Shown: positions 26,374 through 35,591 of the stretch, piece by piece
Layout: every line of letters begins with the position of its first letter
Position numbering within the stretch: position 1 is the first letter of the stretch
DNA from: Thiothrix caldifontis
GTDB lineage: Bacteria > Pseudomonadota > Gammaproteobacteria > Thiotrichales > Thiotrichaceae
DNA: 46,215 nt
Assembly (NCBI RefSeq): GCF_900107695.1
Contig: NZ_FNQP01000025.1
Location: 1-46,215, forward strand
Reading direction: 5' to 3'
Notes under the pieces: generated by a model
Database searches by the model: none
Told to the model about the DNA's origin: nothing
The model's input: only the letters and a program-made list of their open reading frames with translations
Made by a program: the position numbers and the translations under genes

Positions 26374-27513
26374 TTGAACAAGCAAGCACTGCTGGTGCTG
26401 GAAGACGGGAGTGTTTTCCACGGGCGTTCCATCGGCTGTGATGGCCAAACCACGGGTGAAGTGGTCTTTAATACTGCACTGACAGGTTATCAGGAAATCC
26501 TGACTGACCCGTCGTATTCACGCCAAATCGTCACGCTGACTTATCCCCACATTGGTAATGTCGGTGTCAATCAGGAAGATTGCGAATCTACCCAAGTCCA
26601 CGCGGCTGGCTTGATCGTGCGCGATGTGCCTGCGGTTTACAGTAGCTGGCGTGCGGAAGAATCCCTGCCAGACTATTTAGCCCGCAATAACGTTGTCGCG
26701 ATTGCCGACATCGACACGCGCCGTTTGACGCGCATTTTGCGTGAAAAAGGCGCACAGCGTGGCTGCGTCATGGCAGGTGAAAACCTTTCTGTAGACGTAG
26801 CACTGGACGCAGCACGTTCCTTCCCCGGCTTGAAAGGTATGGATTTGGCGAAAGAAGTCACCGTCAAGTCCAGCTATGTGTGGACAGAAGGCAGTTGGCA
26901 ATTAAACCCCGCCACCCCACGCCCTTCCACTGCAACAACGGCTGAATTCAATATCGTCGCTTACGATTACGGCATCAAAACCAATATCCTGCGCATGTTG
27001 GTGGATCGTGGTTGTCGCGTTACTGTCGTGCCTGCGCAAACCCCTGCGGCAGACGTATTGGCAATGAAACCCGATGGCGTATTCCTCTCCAACGGCCCCG
27101 GCGACCCAGAACCGTGCGATTACGCGATTACCGCCATCCGCGAAGTATTGGAGCAAAAAGTGCCTACCTTCGGTATCTGCCTCGGTCATCAATTGCTCGG
27201 TCTTGCCAGCGGCGCGAAAACCGTCAAAATGAAATTCGGGCATCACGGCGCAAACCATCCGGTGCAAGATTTGGACAACAAGCGCGTGATGATCAGCAGC
27301 CAAAACCACGGTTTCGCGGTGGATGAAACCACGCTGCCCGCCAACGTGCGTGCCACGCACCGCTCACTGTTTGATGGCACGCTGCAAGGCATCGAACGCA
27401 CCGACTGCCCCGCACTGAGTTTCCAGGGACACCCCGAAGCCAGCCCCGGCCCGCACGACGTAGCCCCTGTATTCGACCGTTTCATTGAGATGATGAGAGC
27501 TGCACATGCCTAA
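26374..27513 (+). CDS. carA: Carbamoyl-phosphate synthase small subunit (glutaminase)
   Basis: 379 aa. It starts with TTG, 5 bases after GGAGG; E. coli carA also uses UUG, and no ATG fits. It releases ammonia from glutamine for CarB. Class I amidotransferase triad: the nucleophile Cys in [11 protein letters not shown] near 269, and His and Glu in [11 protein letters not shown] near the C-terminus. The N-terminal small-subunit domain shows [13 protein letters not shown] and [18 protein letters not shown]. It overlaps carB by 8 bases. Confidence 0.97.
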   Translation: MNKQALLVLEDGSVFHGRSIGCDGQTTGEVVFNTALTGYQEILTDPSYSRQIVTLTYPHIGNVGVNQEDCESTQVHAAGLIVRDVPAVYSSWRAEESLPDYLARNNVVAIADIDTRRLTRILREKGAQRGCVMAGENLSVDVALDAARSFPGLKGMDLAKEVTVKSSYVWTEGSWQLNPATPRPSTATTAEFNIVAYDYGIKTNILRMLVDRGCRVTVVPAQTPAADVLAMKPDGVFLSNGPGDPEPCDYAITAIREVLEQKVPTFGICLGHQLLGLASGAKTVKMKFGHHGANHPVQDLDNKRVMISSQNHGFAVDETTLPANVRATHRSLFDGTLQGIERTDCPALSFQGHPEASPGPHDVAPVFDRFIEMMRAAHA

Positions 27514-30500
27514 ACGCACTGACATTAAAAGCATTCTGATTATTGGTGCAGGCCCGATCATTATCGGTCAGGCGTGCGAATTTGACTATTCCGGGGCGCA
27601 AGCGTGTAAGGCGTTGCGTGAGGAAGGCTACCGCGTCATTCTGGTCAACTCCAACCCCGCGACCATTATGACCGACCCGAACATGGCGGATGCGATTTAC
27701 ATCGAGCCGATCCGCTGGGAAACGGTTGCCAAGATTATTGAAAAAGAACGCCCTGATGCGCTATTGCCAACCATGGGGGGGCAAACTGCGCTCAACTGTG
27801 CGCTCGACCTTTCCCGTCAGGGTGTACTGGACAAGTTCGGCGTGGACATGATTGGCGCGAACGAAGTCTCCATCGACATGGCAGAAGACCGCCAGAAATT
27901 CCGCGTGGCGATGGATGAAATCGGTTTGGAATCGGCGCGTTCCGGCATTGCCCACAGCATGGAAGATGCCCGCGCGGTACAGGCTGAATTGGGTTTCCCA
28001 ATCGTGATTCGCCCCTCCTTCACGATGGGTGGCAGCGGCGGCGGTATCGCTTACAACAAGCAGGAATTTGAAACCATCGTGGCGCGTGGCTTGGATATGT
28101 CGCCGACCACTGAAGTGTTGCTGGAAGAATCCCTGCTCGGCTGGAAAGAATATGAAATGGAAGTCGTGCGTGACCGCAACGACAACTGCATCATTATCTG
28201 TTCCATTGAAAACCTTGACCCGATGGGGATCCACACGGGCGACTCGATCACGGTAGCCCCGGCGCAAACCCTGACTGACAAGGAATACCAGTTACTGCGG
28301 AATGCTTCGATTGCCGTATTGCGCAAGATCGGCGTCGACACCGGCGGTTCCAACGTCCAGTTCTCGGTCAACCCGAACAACGGGCGCATTATCGTGATCG
28401 AAATGAACCCGCGTGTATCACGCTCTTCAGCCTTGGCATCCAAAGCGACCGGCTTCCCGATTGCCAAAGTTGCGGCGAAACTGGCGGTCGGCTACACCCT
28501 GGATGAATTGCGCAACGAGATTACCGGCGGGGCAACCCCAGCGTCGTTCGAGCCATCCATCGACTACGTAGTGACCAAAATTCCACGTTTCACCTTCGAG
28601 AAATTCCCGCAAGCTGACTCGCGTTTGACCACGCAAATGAAGTCTGTGGGCGAAGTCATGGCAATGGGACGCACCTTCCAAGAGTCGTTCCAGAAAGCCC
28701 TGCGCGGTTTGGAAACCGGTATCGACGGTTTGAGTGAACGTATTGATCCACAAGACCCGGATGCGAAAGACACCTTGCGCCGTCAACTGACCGAAGCCAG
28801 TTCCGAACGGATTTTGTACGTGGCGGATGCCTTCCGCTTGGGTCTGAGCATCGAAGAATTGTTCGCGCAAACCAGCATTGACCCTTGGTTCTTGGTGCAA
28901 TTGAAAGAGCTGGTTGACATTGAAAACAGCTTGAAAGAGCGTTTGCTCAACAGCATCACGGCTGATGAAATGCGGGTACTCAAGCGCAAAGGTTTCTCTG
29001 ATAAGCGCTTGGCTACTTTATTGCATGAAACCGAGAAAACGGTACGTGCCGCACGTCACAAACTCAATGTGCGCCCCGTGTATAAGCGTGTGGATACCTG
29101 CGCGGCGGAATTTGCCACCAACACCGCGTACATGTATTCCACTTACGAAGAAGAGTGCGAATCCAACCCCACCGACCGTAAGAAAATCATGGTATTAGGC
29201 GGCGGCCCCAACCGTATCGGGCAAGGCATCGAGTTCGACTACTGCTGCGTCCATGCCGCATTGGCGTTGCGCGATGATGGCTTTGAAACCATCATGGTCA
29301 ACTGCAACCCGGAAACGGTTTCCACCGACTACGACACCTCCGACCGTCTGTATTTCGAGCCGCTGACGCTCGAAGACGTGATGGAAATCGTCGATCTGGA
29401 AAAACCTTACGGCGTGATCGTGCAATACGGTGGGCAAACCCCGCTGAAACTGGCACGTGATCTGGAAGCCCTGGGCGCACCGATTATCGGCACCTCGCCC
29501 GATTCCATCGACCTGGCGGAAGACCGCGAACGTTTCCAACAATTGATCCACAAACTCGGCTTGAAGCAGCCGCCGAACCGCACCGCCAGAAGCATTGACG
29601 AAGCGGTACGCTTGGCGGACGAAATCGGCTACCCATTGGTGGTGCGTCCGTCTTACGTATTGGGTGGGCGGGCAATGGAAATCGTTTATCACGAAAACGA
29701 ATTGCGCCGTTACATGACTACGGCAGTATCCGTGTCCAACGATTCGCCGGTATTGCTCGACCGTTATCTGGATGATGCGATTGAAGTGGACGTGGACGCG
29801 ATTTGCGACGGTGAAACTGTGCTGATTGGCGGGATTATGCAGCACATTGAACAGGCGGGTATCCACTCCGGTGACTCGGCGTGTTCCTTGCCACCATACT
29901 CGTTGCGTGCTGACATCCAGGATCAATTGCGCGAGCAAATGGTGCGCATGGGCAAAGCACTCAACGTTATCGGCTTGATGAACGCGCAATTTGCGATCAA
30001 AGGTGACGACGTATACGTGCTGGAAGTGAACCCGCGTGCTTCACGTACCGTGCCATTCGTGTCCAAAGCGATTGGTCGTCCGCTGGCAAAAGTCGCGGCA
30101 CGTTGCATGGCTGGCCAAAGTTTAGCGTCGCAAAATGCGTTGAACGAAATCATCCCGTCCTACTACGCGGTGAAAGAAGCGGTATTTCCGTTCATCAAAT
30201 TCCCCGGCGTTGACCCTATCCTCAGCCCGGAAATGAAATCGACGGGCGAGGTCATGGGTGTGGGCAGGACGTTTGCCGAAGCCTTCGGGAAAGCGCAATA
30301 CGCAGCGGGTGAAGTTTACCCAACGTCTGGCGTGGCGTTCATCAGTGTGCGCGAAGCAGACCGCCGCCATTTGAAAGAAGTGGGCGAAATGTTGGTAGGG
30401 CAGGGTTTCAGGATCGTGGCTACCCGTGGTACGGCACGTGAATTGCAGAACGTCGGTGTAACTTGTGAAATCGTCAACAAGATGCGCGAAGGCCGCCCTA

Positions 30501-30736
30501 ATATCGTCGATATGATTAAGAATGAGGAAATCGACCTGATCGTAAACACGACCGAAGGTGAACAGTCCACCCGCGACTCTTTCGAGATTCGCCGCGAAGC
30601 CTTGCAGCACAAAATCACCTACACCACCACGATTGAGGGTGCGCGGGCATTGTGCAAAGCGATGGCCTACACTGACAGTGAGCAGGTTTATTGCTTGCAA
30701 GATTTACATCAGGAAATAACAGAACAAGGGGTTTGA
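27506..30736 (+). CDS. carB: Carbamoyl-phosphate synthase large subunit
   Basis: 1076 aa, the normal length. Two homologous ATP-grasp halves (biotin carboxylase-like domain at the N-terminus, second half from about 555) carry out the carboxy- and carbamate-phosphorylation steps. Examples are [20 protein letters not shown] at the first half start, [20 protein letters not shown] at the second, and [21 protein letters not shown]. The C-terminal MGS-like allosteric domain is present (about 935-1076, [27 protein letters not shown]). Classic carAB operon with overlapping ends; greA follows in 4 bases. Confidence 0.98.
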   Translation: MPKRTDIKSILIIGAGPIIIGQACEFDYSGAQACKALREEGYRVILVNSNPATIMTDPNMADAIYIEPIRWETVAKIIEKERPDALLPTMGGQTALNCALDLSRQGVLDKFGVDMIGANEVSIDMAEDRQKFRVAMDEIGLESARSGIAHSMEDARAVQAELGFPIVIRPSFTMGGSGGGIAYNKQEFETIVARGLDMSPTTEVLLEESLLGWKEYEMEVVRDRNDNCIIICSIENLDPMGIHTGDSITVAPAQTLTDKEYQLLRNASIAVLRKIGVDTGGSNVQFSVNPNNGRIIVIEMNPRVSRSSALASKATGFPIAKVAAKLAVGYTLDELRNEITGGATPASFEPSIDYVVTKIPRFTFEKFPQADSRLTTQMKSVGEVMAMGRTFQESFQKALRGLETGIDGLSERIDPQDPDAKDTLRRQLTEASSERILYVADAFRLGLSIEELFAQTSIDPWFLVQLKELVDIENSLKERLLNSITADEMRVLKRKGFSDKRLATLLHETEKTVRAARHKLNVRPVYKRVDTCAAEFATNTAYMYSTYEEECESNPTDRKKIMVLGGGPNRIGQGIEFDYCCVHAALALRDDGFETIMVNCNPETVSTDYDTSDRLYFEPLTLEDVMEIVDLEKPYGVIVQYGGQTPLKLARDLEALGAPIIGTSPDSIDLAEDRERFQQLIHKLGLKQPPNRTARSIDEAVRLADEIGYPLVVRPSYVLGGRAMEIVYHENELRRYMTTAVSVSNDSPVLLDRYLDDAIEVDVDAICDGETVLIGGIMQHIEQAGIHSGDSACSLPPYSLRADIQDQLREQMVRMGKALNVIGLMNAQFAIKGDDVYVLEVNPRASRTVPFVSKAIGRPLAKVAARCMAGQSLASQNALNEIIPSYYAVKEAVFPFIKFPGVDPILSPEMKSTGEVMGVGRTFAEAFGKAQYAAGEVYPTSGVAFISVREADRRHLKEVGEMLVGQGFRIVATRGTARELQNVGVTCEIVNKMREGRPNIVDMIKNEEIDLIVNTTEGEQSTRDSFEIRREALQHKITYTTTIEGARALCKAMAYTDSEQVYCLQDLHQEITEQGV

Positions 30737-30740
30737 AGCG

Positions 30741-31226
30741 ATGAGTACTAGACCACCGCTAACATTGAAGGGTTCGGAGCGTTTGAAGGCTGAATTGCAG
30801 CGTTTGAAAACCGAAGAACGTCCGCAAATTATTCAGGCGATTGCGACAGCGCGGGAACACGGCGATTTGAAAGAAAATGCCGAATACCATGCAGCACGTG
30901 AGCAGCAAAGTTTCTGCGAAGGGCGTATTAAGGAACTGGAAAGTACCTTGTCGATGGCGCAAGTGATTGATGTGGTAGCCGTGGGTGCAATGAACCCCGG
31001 TAAAGTGGTTTTCGGGGCAACTGTGGAGCTTGAAGAAGTTGAAAGTGGCGAAACCATTACGTATCAAATTGTAGGTGACATCGAAGCTGACATTAAGCAT
31101 AACCGTGTTGCAGTATCCTCACCGATTGCTCGCGCCATGATTGGCAAGGAAGAGGGCGATGTTGCGGTGGTGCAAGCGCCGGGCGGCGTGCGTGAATATG
31201 AAATTGTTGCAGTTACTTATCAGTAG
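30741..31226 (+). CDS. greA: Transcript cleavage/elongation factor GreA
   Basis: 161 aa (family about 158). The N-terminal coiled coil inserts into the RNA polymerase channel and its acidic tip ([19 protein letters not shown]) coordinates the second Mg for RNA cleavage in backtracked complexes. The C-terminal FKBP-like domain ends with [24 protein letters not shown]. carA-carB-greA is the conserved gammaproteobacterial order. The TAG stop overlaps the GTG start of the next gene by one base. Confidence 0.95.
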   Translation: MSTRPPLTLKGSERLKAELQRLKTEERPQIIQAIATAREHGDLKENAEYHAAREQQSFCEGRIKELESTLSMAQVIDVVAVGAMNPGKVVFGATVELEEVESGETITYQIVGDIEADIKHNRVAVSSPIARAMIGKEEGDVAVVQAPGGVREYEIVAVTYQ

Positions 31227-31834
31227 TGGCTAATAATTTTACTCATATCGGTTTGTTGCAACACGGTGCGGTAGAAGCCGGAGATGTGTTCTGTGGCGAA
31301 CTTGAAACTCCGCTTAGCAAGTTGGGTTGGAAGCAGCTTAAGCAAGCCTTCGGACGGTCGGGGGCTGATTGGGATGCTGTAATTACTTCACCCCGGATGC
31401 AGTGTGCTGCCTTTGCGGAATGGTTTTCCCAAAAGTATGATTTACCATTGGTACGGGATGAACGCTTGCGGGAAATTCATTTTGGTGAGTGGGAAGGCTG
31501 TACTCCACAAGAGGTGATGACCACTCATCCTGAGCAGTTGGCAGAATGGTGGGTGAATCCTGCACAGGCATCGCCGCCGGGAGGGGAAGGATTTGGTGAG
31601 TTTCGTGCACGTGTCTTGGATGCATGGATGGATCTGGGGCGTGCCTACCGGGGTGAGCGGGTGTTGGTTGTTACGCACGCTGGGGTGATTCGCGTGATTC
31701 TGGCACATGTGTTGCAGATGTCGGATGAGCGTTTGTTGGCGCTCAATATCGAATACGGTGCATTGACGCGCTTACGGGTGCTGCGTGATCGCAGTGGTGA
31801 ATGGGTTAGTTTATTGGCGCACGGTTGCGGATGA
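31226..31834 (+). CDS. CobC-like histidine phosphatase, phosphate-pocket arginines replaced
   Basis: 202 aa. Overall it matches the phosphoglycerate-mutase-like branch that contains CobC (alpha-ribazole-5'-phosphate phosphatase): the segment LETPLSKLGWKQ, LREIHFGEWEG and VVTHAGVIRVILAHVL. The hallmark RHG reads Q12-H13-G14, and the SSPLxRC motif reads TSPRMQC, so both phosphate-binding Arg are Gln or shifted while the two catalytic His and the Glu are kept. It starts at GTG overlapping the greA stop and has no ribosome site of its own, so it relies on coupling. It overlaps the cobS-like gene by 4 bases (ATGA). Activity is doubtful. Confidence 0.65.
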   Translation: MANNFTHIGLLQHGAVEAGDVFCGELETPLSKLGWKQLKQAFGRSGADWDAVITSPRMQCAAFAEWFSQKYDLPLVRDERLREIHFGEWEGCTPQEVMTTHPEQLAEWWVNPAQASPPGGEGFGEFRARVLDAWMDLGRAYRGERVLVVTHAGVIRVILAHVLQMSDERLLALNIEYGALTRLRVLRDRSGEWVSLLAHGCG

Positions 31835-32571
31835 TCACCGCAGTTTTCCGTTCTTTGCAGGTGGCAGTGCGCGTATTGACGTTATTACCAGCCCCACCAA
31901 TTACGGATTTTTCTGCTGAAGAAAAAGGACGGGGTTTGATTTGGTTTCCGGTGGTTGGGGCATTAATGGGGGGGATTCTTGCTCTCACCGCTTGGAAGTT
32001 GGAAAGTATTGAACCTATGTTGGCTTCGGTCATTTTGCTAACGGCTTGGTTATTTATCAGCGAATTACATCATCTGGATGCATTGGCTCGCAGCATTAAT
32101 GTATGGCTGTTTGGCGGGTGCGGTACAACAGAAGAGGATGAACAAGGTGGCAAGTTTTTGCCCGCGCCACATTTCGGTGTTATGGGGGTGATGGCACTGA
32201 TTATGATGGTTAAGTTTTCTGCGCTTTCGGTGTTGATTGAATACAAGTTGTGGCCGTATATCATGTTGGCACCGATTGCAGCACGGCTGTTAGTAGCTGC
32301 TCTGATTGGTTTTACGCCAAGTGCCCCTGGGGAGTCTCTTGCACATGAGTTTCGAGTCGAATTTCCGTATGTAGCGCTTTTCCTTTGGTTATTGTTGGCT
32401 TTGCCAGTTGCGTTGGTGGCAGGTATGCCCTTGTTAGCGTTGTTTGTATTGCTATTGCTGATTCGATTGCGTATGAAACAGACGTGTGGTGGGCTCACTT
32501 GGGAGTCGATTGGTGCGAGTATTGTGTTATTGGAAGCTATTGGCTTGTTTGTGGCGGCAGTGGCCGCTTGA
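31831..32571 (+). CDS. CobS-like polytopic membrane protein lacking the usual Asp motifs
   Basis: 246 aa with six or seven transmembrane helices, and the start VLTLLPAPPI with EEKGRGLIWFPVVGALMG typical of CobS (adenosylcobinamide-GDP ribazoletransferase, last step of cobalamin assembly). The metal/substrate motif that reads HLDGLADTxDG in CobS reads HLDALARS (81-88) here. The later KDSRxGTxG motif reads PAPHFGVMG, and GGQTGDTLGA reads GGLTWESIGA. So most catalytic Asp are lost although the frame is intact. Together with the altered CobC-like neighbour this suggests either a specialised subfamily or a pathway that is no longer used. No cobU/cobT are in the window. Confidence 0.6.
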   Translation: MITAVFRSLQVAVRVLTLLPAPPITDFSAEEKGRGLIWFPVVGALMGGILALTAWKLESIEPMLASVILLTAWLFISELHHLDALARSINVWLFGGCGTTEEDEQGGKFLPAPHFGVMGVMALIMMVKFSALSVLIEYKLWPYIMLAPIAARLLVAALIGFTPSAPGESLAHEFRVEFPYVALFLWLLLALPVALVAGMPLLALFVLLLLIRLRMKQTCGGLTWESIGASIVLLEAIGLFVAAVAA

Positions 32572-32595
32572 GGCGACTAATCCCCACCTTAGTGG

Positions 32596-32624
32596 TATGG
32601 TATTGGCGTAAGTGTTAATATAAT
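32596..32624 (+). promoter_or_regulatory. Candidate promoter before the 92-aa gene
   Basis: A perfect TATAAT (32619-32624) lies 40 bases before the ATG at 32664; the -35 region 17 bases upstream (TATGGT) is poor. It may drive the two small genes up to 33385. Confidence 0.35.
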
Positions 32625-32663
32625 GTTGTTATTTTGCAGCTTTAAAGGCAGGCCATATTAATC

Positions 32664-32942
32664 ATGTCAGAAGAACAGTTCTCCACAGAAAGACGCATCT
32701 TGATGGCGATGCGTAAAACCCTCGGCGGCATTATCCGTGATTTAACACCTTCCGATGCTGCGACTCGTTATCCATTGTCTGATGCGACGGTGGAAGACGT
32801 GAAAAAATGCTTCGATCTGATTGCGGCACGTGAGCGTGAATTGGCACAAGCTGCTGGGGTGAGCGAAGAGCGCCCCCATTTTATTGATGAAGTCAGTACC
32901 CCCAAAGTGGTATCGATTGCTGGCCTGAAAAAGAGGGATTAA
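32664..32942 (+). CDS. Conserved small hypothetical protein
   Basis: 92 aa, hydrophilic and helical. MSEEQFSTERRILMAMRKTLGGIIRD is strongly basic and amphipathic, then a spacer and IAARERELAQAAGV. It looks like a conserved gammaproteobacterial protein but I cannot name its function. It is separated from the next gene by 2 bases, so the pair is probably one operon and may work together. Confidence 0.6.
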   Translation: MSEEQFSTERRILMAMRKTLGGIIRDLTPSDAATRYPLSDATVEDVKKCFDLIAARERELAQAAGVSEERPHFIDEVSTPKVVSIAGLKKRD

Positions 32943-32944
32943 CC

Positions 32945-33385
32945 ATGCAAACCTTTTCAGCCGAAGAAATGGGTGCGTTGACGCGAGCCGTGATCAACCA
33001 CATGGATGAGTGGAAGATCAGCGCGGAACAGATGTTGATGATTTTGGGTTTGGATGAAGAAGTCCGTCCACGTCATTTGCAACAGTACCGCCAAGGTGAT
33101 AAGACTTTTCCGCAAACGCCCGACATGATGGATCGTATTGATCACATCGTTGGCATTGCCGATGCGTTACGCACAACCTTCCCGTTCAGCAGTCAAATGC
33201 GTGTCATGTGGTTAAGCAAGCCACACCGCCGTTTCCAGCGTCGTGATCCGTTAGCGGTGATGTTGACAGAAGGGGTGGATGGCTTGATGAAAGTCCGTAT
33301 TGAAGTCGATTGTGCTTACGGCTATGCAATCAATGACGCTTTACATGCCGCTGCTGAAGAGAAGAAAAAAGCAGCGGCTGCTTGA
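32945..33385 (+). CDS. MbcA/ParS/Xre-type antitoxin-like protein without adjacent toxin
   Basis: 146 aa. The N-terminal half (residues 5-60) is a helical, Xre-like region. The C-terminal part, RIDHIVGIADALRTTFPF then RVMWLSKPHRRFQRRDPLAVMLTEGVDGL, has the order of the MbcA/ParS toxin-binding domain (helical bundle, then the WL..P...F....P...L..G.....V motif). Such proteins usually precede a RES-domain NAD-degrading toxin. Here the next gene is a convergent glutaredoxin, so this is either an orphan antitoxin or a regulator co-opted by the cell. The tail is Lys/Ala-rich. The start is preceded by AGGGATTAACC. Confidence 0.6.
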   Translation: MQTFSAEEMGALTRAVINHMDEWKISAEQMLMILGLDEEVRPRHLQQYRQGDKTFPQTPDMMDRIDHIVGIADALRTTFPFSSQMRVMWLSKPHRRFQRRDPLAVMLTEGVDGLMKVRIEVDCAYGYAINDALHAAAEEKKKAAAA

Positions 33386-33395
33386 ACGCTACGCT

Positions 33396-33426
33396 AGGGC
33401 AGGGCTTGAAGCATCAAGCCCGCCCT
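33396..33426. terminator. Bidirectional terminator-like hairpin
   Basis: AGGGCAGGGCTTGA / TCAAGCCCGCCCT form a stem of 13 pairs with one bulged A and a 4-base loop. It lies between two convergent genes (33385 and 33438), the usual place of a shared terminator. No long T-run follows on either strand, which lowers certainty. Confidence 0.5.
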
Positions 33427-33437
33427 CATGACTTTGC

Positions 33438-33782
33438 TTACGCTGCATCGCCTTCAGTTGCAGCGTCTGGTTTTACTGCTTCTTTGACCATTTTCTGCAA
33501 TTCACCGTTTTGGTACATTTCCAGCGTAATGTCGCAACCACCAATCAGTTCACCGTTGATGTAAACCTGTGGGAACGTCGGCCAGTTAGCGTATTGTGGC
33601 AAGTCTTGGAAAATTTCAGGGTCGCCCAATACATTCACGTAAGCAAATTCTTCGCCACAGGCCATCAAGGCTTGGGATGCGCGGCTGGAAAAACCACATT
33701 GCGGCATTTGCGGCGTGCCTTTCATGAAAATAATGACAGGGTTGCTTTTAACGGCTTGGTCGATACGGTCTAGTGCGCTCAT
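33438..33782 (-). CDS. grxD: Monothiol glutaredoxin (Grx4/GrxD)
   Basis: 114 aa. The monothiol active site is CGFS (Cys29), with the neighbouring KGTPQMPQ and the TFPQVYINGELIGGCD glutathione-binding segment; all are typical of Grx4. Such proteins carry and transfer [2Fe-2S] clusters with glutathione and BolA partners. The C-terminal extension (KPDAATEGDAA) is acidic and probably disordered. Confidence 0.95.
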   Translation of the reverse strand: MSALDRIDQAVKSNPVIIFMKGTPQMPQCGFSSRASQALMACGEEFAYVNVLGDPEIFQDLPQYANWPTFPQVYINGELIGGCDITLEMYQNGELQKMVKEAVKPDAATEGDAA

Positions 33783-33874
33783 TCAGGTAATCCTCGTTAT
33801 TGATAGATGATGATTACATTCTACCTGTTGGCTGAAATAAATAAACGTCAGATTCCATGAGGAATAGGCGTGTT

Positions 33875-34132
33875 TCAGTGTTTGCGGCGTTGTTTCATGG
33901 CTTCAAATTCGACCGGATCAATATAGCCATCGCGATTGGTGTCCACGTTATCAAAAATGCGGCGCGGGTCGATTTTACCGGATTTGGGTTTTTTAGCGGC
34001 GTATTCAGCCCATGCGATTAACCCATCACCGTTGGTGTCGAGGCGTTTGAAATCGGGATCGGTGCTGGCGTCAGCAGCACTGGTTACGGTTAATAAAGCA
34101 GCCGTGAGTGTTTGAAAAATAATACGTTTCAT
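33875..34132 (-). CDS. Secreted two-EF-hand protein
   Basis: 85 aa. A Sec signal peptide (MKRIIFQTLTAALLTVTSAADA) is followed by two canonical EF-hand loops, DTNGDGLIAWAE and DTNRDGYIDPVE, with Asp at 1, Asn at 3, Asp at 5 and Glu at 12. It is a small periplasmic or exported calcium-binding protein of the calmodulin-like type found in many proteobacteria. Its target is unknown. The 270-base gap after its start (34133-34402) is AT-rich and holds no clear gene. Confidence 0.8.
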   Translation of the reverse strand: MKRIIFQTLTAALLTVTSAADASTDPDFKRLDTNGDGLIAWAEYAAKKPKSGKIDPRRIFDNVDTNRDGYIDPVEFEAMKQRRKH

Positions 34133-34402
34133 GTTGTAGCCCTGTTTGGTTTATGAGTGGTTGATTGTTGTGCCGTCGCATCAGAATAATAGTATTAAGA
34201 CAACGTAAGATGAACCGGTGAGGCATCCTTGAATTGATTTTAAGCCGTTACATCCCTGTAAGATCAAGTTTATGGGTATAAAATGTTTGCACAGATTCAT
34301 TTTCTATTCATAATTATAATTAACGTTAGGCAAATAATAAGGGTTTGGTCAGTACGGTAGCGGGGTCTGTCATAGCTTGTTCAGGACGACGGGGCTATTG
34401 GT

Positions 34403-34684
34403 ATGTGTTGTGATCTATTAACTTGGTTGATTGATAATATTGATGTGCTGTTGTTGCTAGTGATTGGTTTCGGGCTAGTGATTATGGTGTACCTATCTGG
34501 GCATATTGCTGGTCAGCGAGAAGGCTTCATCAACGGTATTATGCATCATATTCATATCAAGGCTTATGATGCAGCCGATTTCCCTGCAAAATATGAAGCT
34601 GATAGGTATGTCAATGAAGCGCGTCAACGTTTGGAGAAAGGTTTAAGACCCAAAATTCCAGCCGACCTTCGGGATGATGCATGA
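34403..34684 (+). CDS. Small single-pass membrane protein, unknown
   Basis: 93 aa. One transmembrane helix (residues about 15-32, VLLLLVIGFGLVIMVYL), then a cytoplasmic or periplasmic tail with His-rich MHHIHIK and a charged C-terminus. No family recognised. Its TGA overlaps the next ATG (ATGA), so the two small membrane proteins are produced together. Only weak GGGG lies upstream of the ATG. Confidence 0.55.
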   Translation: MCCDLLTWLIDNIDVLLLLVIGFGLVIMVYLSGHIAGQREGFINGIMHHIHIKAYDAADFPAKYEADRYVNEARQRLEKGLRPKIPADLRDDA

Positions 34685-35004
34685 CCAAGACATTTATGCT
34701 GCTTGCAGGTGCTGTGTTGATGTTGTGGTTTATAGGCGTTTGCGAAACCGTGCCAGTCATCAGCGTTGGGGTGACGTTGGGAGGAGTCCCTTATAAGCAG
34801 CAGTCGAGTGCTCCAGTCAACGCTTCTGTAAGTTGTCAACAATGGCATGTCGTCGGGCCGGGTGAAACACAGTGGGCGATAGCTACCCGCTATGCCGGAT
34901 ACGAGGAAAAGCACCAATGGCTGCGGCAAGCGCGGCGTGTTTCAGGGCTTGCGGCTGACGATCCGCAGCTAAAAGCTAATCAAGTTTTGTGTGTGGCGTG
35001 GTAG
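34681..35004 (+). CDS. Membrane-anchored LysM-like protein
   Basis: 107 aa. An N-terminal hydrophobic helix (6-20, signal anchor or signal peptide) is followed by a LysM-like module WHVVGPGETQWAIATRYAG ... LKANQVLCVAW, resembling the YxVxxGDTLxxIAxRY...LxxGQxL pattern. It therefore probably binds peptidoglycan. It is coupled to the preceding small membrane gene by a 4-base overlap. Two Cys could form a disulfide across the module. Confidence 0.55.
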   Translation: MTKTFMLLAGAVLMLWFIGVCETVPVISVGVTLGGVPYKQQSSAPVNASVSCQQWHVVGPGETQWAIATRYAGYEEKHQWLRQARRVSGLAADDPQLKANQVLCVAW

Positions 35005-35005
35005 C

Positions 35006-35332
35006 TTACAGCGGGCGAATCTCGACTTTTCTGAATTTGATGACACCACTCGCCCACTGGAGGGCAATCCGGCCACTCTGGAGGCGGGCATCATCCACTT
35101 CCACCGTTTTTACGCCGTTCAACACCAGCGTCAGGCGGGAACCTTTGGCGGTGATGTCGTAGGTGTTCCATTTGCCCCCGGCTTTGGGCATCGGGTTGGG
35201 GGCTTTGGCAACTTTGACGATTGCGCCAGTGCCATAAGTCGGGTCAGGGCGTTGGTCAAAGATATTGGCTTCGTAGCAGTTTTCATCCGTGATCGTGTCC
35301 GGCTGCTGGCAACGCAGGATTATGTGTGGCAC
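35006..35332 (-). pseudogene. C-terminal fragment of a DUF1080 (3-keto-disaccharide hydrolase-like) gene
   Basis: 108 aa in frame from a GTG. It matches the back half of the concanavalin-like DUF1080 domain: ILRCQQPDTITDENCYEANI, PDPTYGTGAIVKVAKAPNPM, PKAGGKWNTYDITAKG and LVLNGVKTVEVDD. Full-length members are roughly twice as long and have a signal peptide. Upstream on this strand the frame closes at once (TAA just before codon -1), and I find no N-terminal half. It is therefore a truncated remnant. Confidence 0.65.
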
Positions 35333-35471
35333 ATCCGCTTAGGCTGATAGCAAGTAATCCCACGGTGAGGAGGTATTGGGTATTGCAGCATGTCATGTTT
35401 TGTTCCTGTATTGCGTAGGCTAATGCAAAGTTTACTCCAGATTGTGCTGATAGCGCAGCGCATTGAAGCTG

Positions 35472-35491
35472 GGGTATGTGTTTGGGGAGTA
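35472..35491 (+). repeat. 20-bp match to the 3' end of the Uma2 gene at 45780-45799
   Basis: The 20 bases here are identical to 45780-45799, the last coding bases of the Uma2-like gene. In the matching frame this locus reads SALKLGYVFGE then stop, against LDFGYVFGE at the real gene. It is probably the tail of a deleted Uma2 paralogue (coding frame about 35455-35493). Confidence 0.45.
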
Positions 35492-35591
35492 GGGGGAATT
35501 AAGGGTCTGTTCCTGCTGATTAACAACCCACTGCATTTACGTTATATTCCCTGTGGGTGTGTTTCATAACCTCGCAACAGGAATCCCGACT

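Noticed and set aside
29195-29989. 264-codon open frame antisense to carB
   Set aside because: No ribosome site or domain; carB is unequivocal on the other strand.
33396-33426. The GC-rich palindrome as a further copy of the NTPase-gene element
   Set aside because: No sequence similarity to the CCGCAAGG core; better explained as a shared terminator.
34133-34402. AT-rich gap as a possible origin or attachment site
   Set aside because: No iterons, DnaA-box cluster or tRNA end is visible; it is simply AT-rich intergenic DNA.
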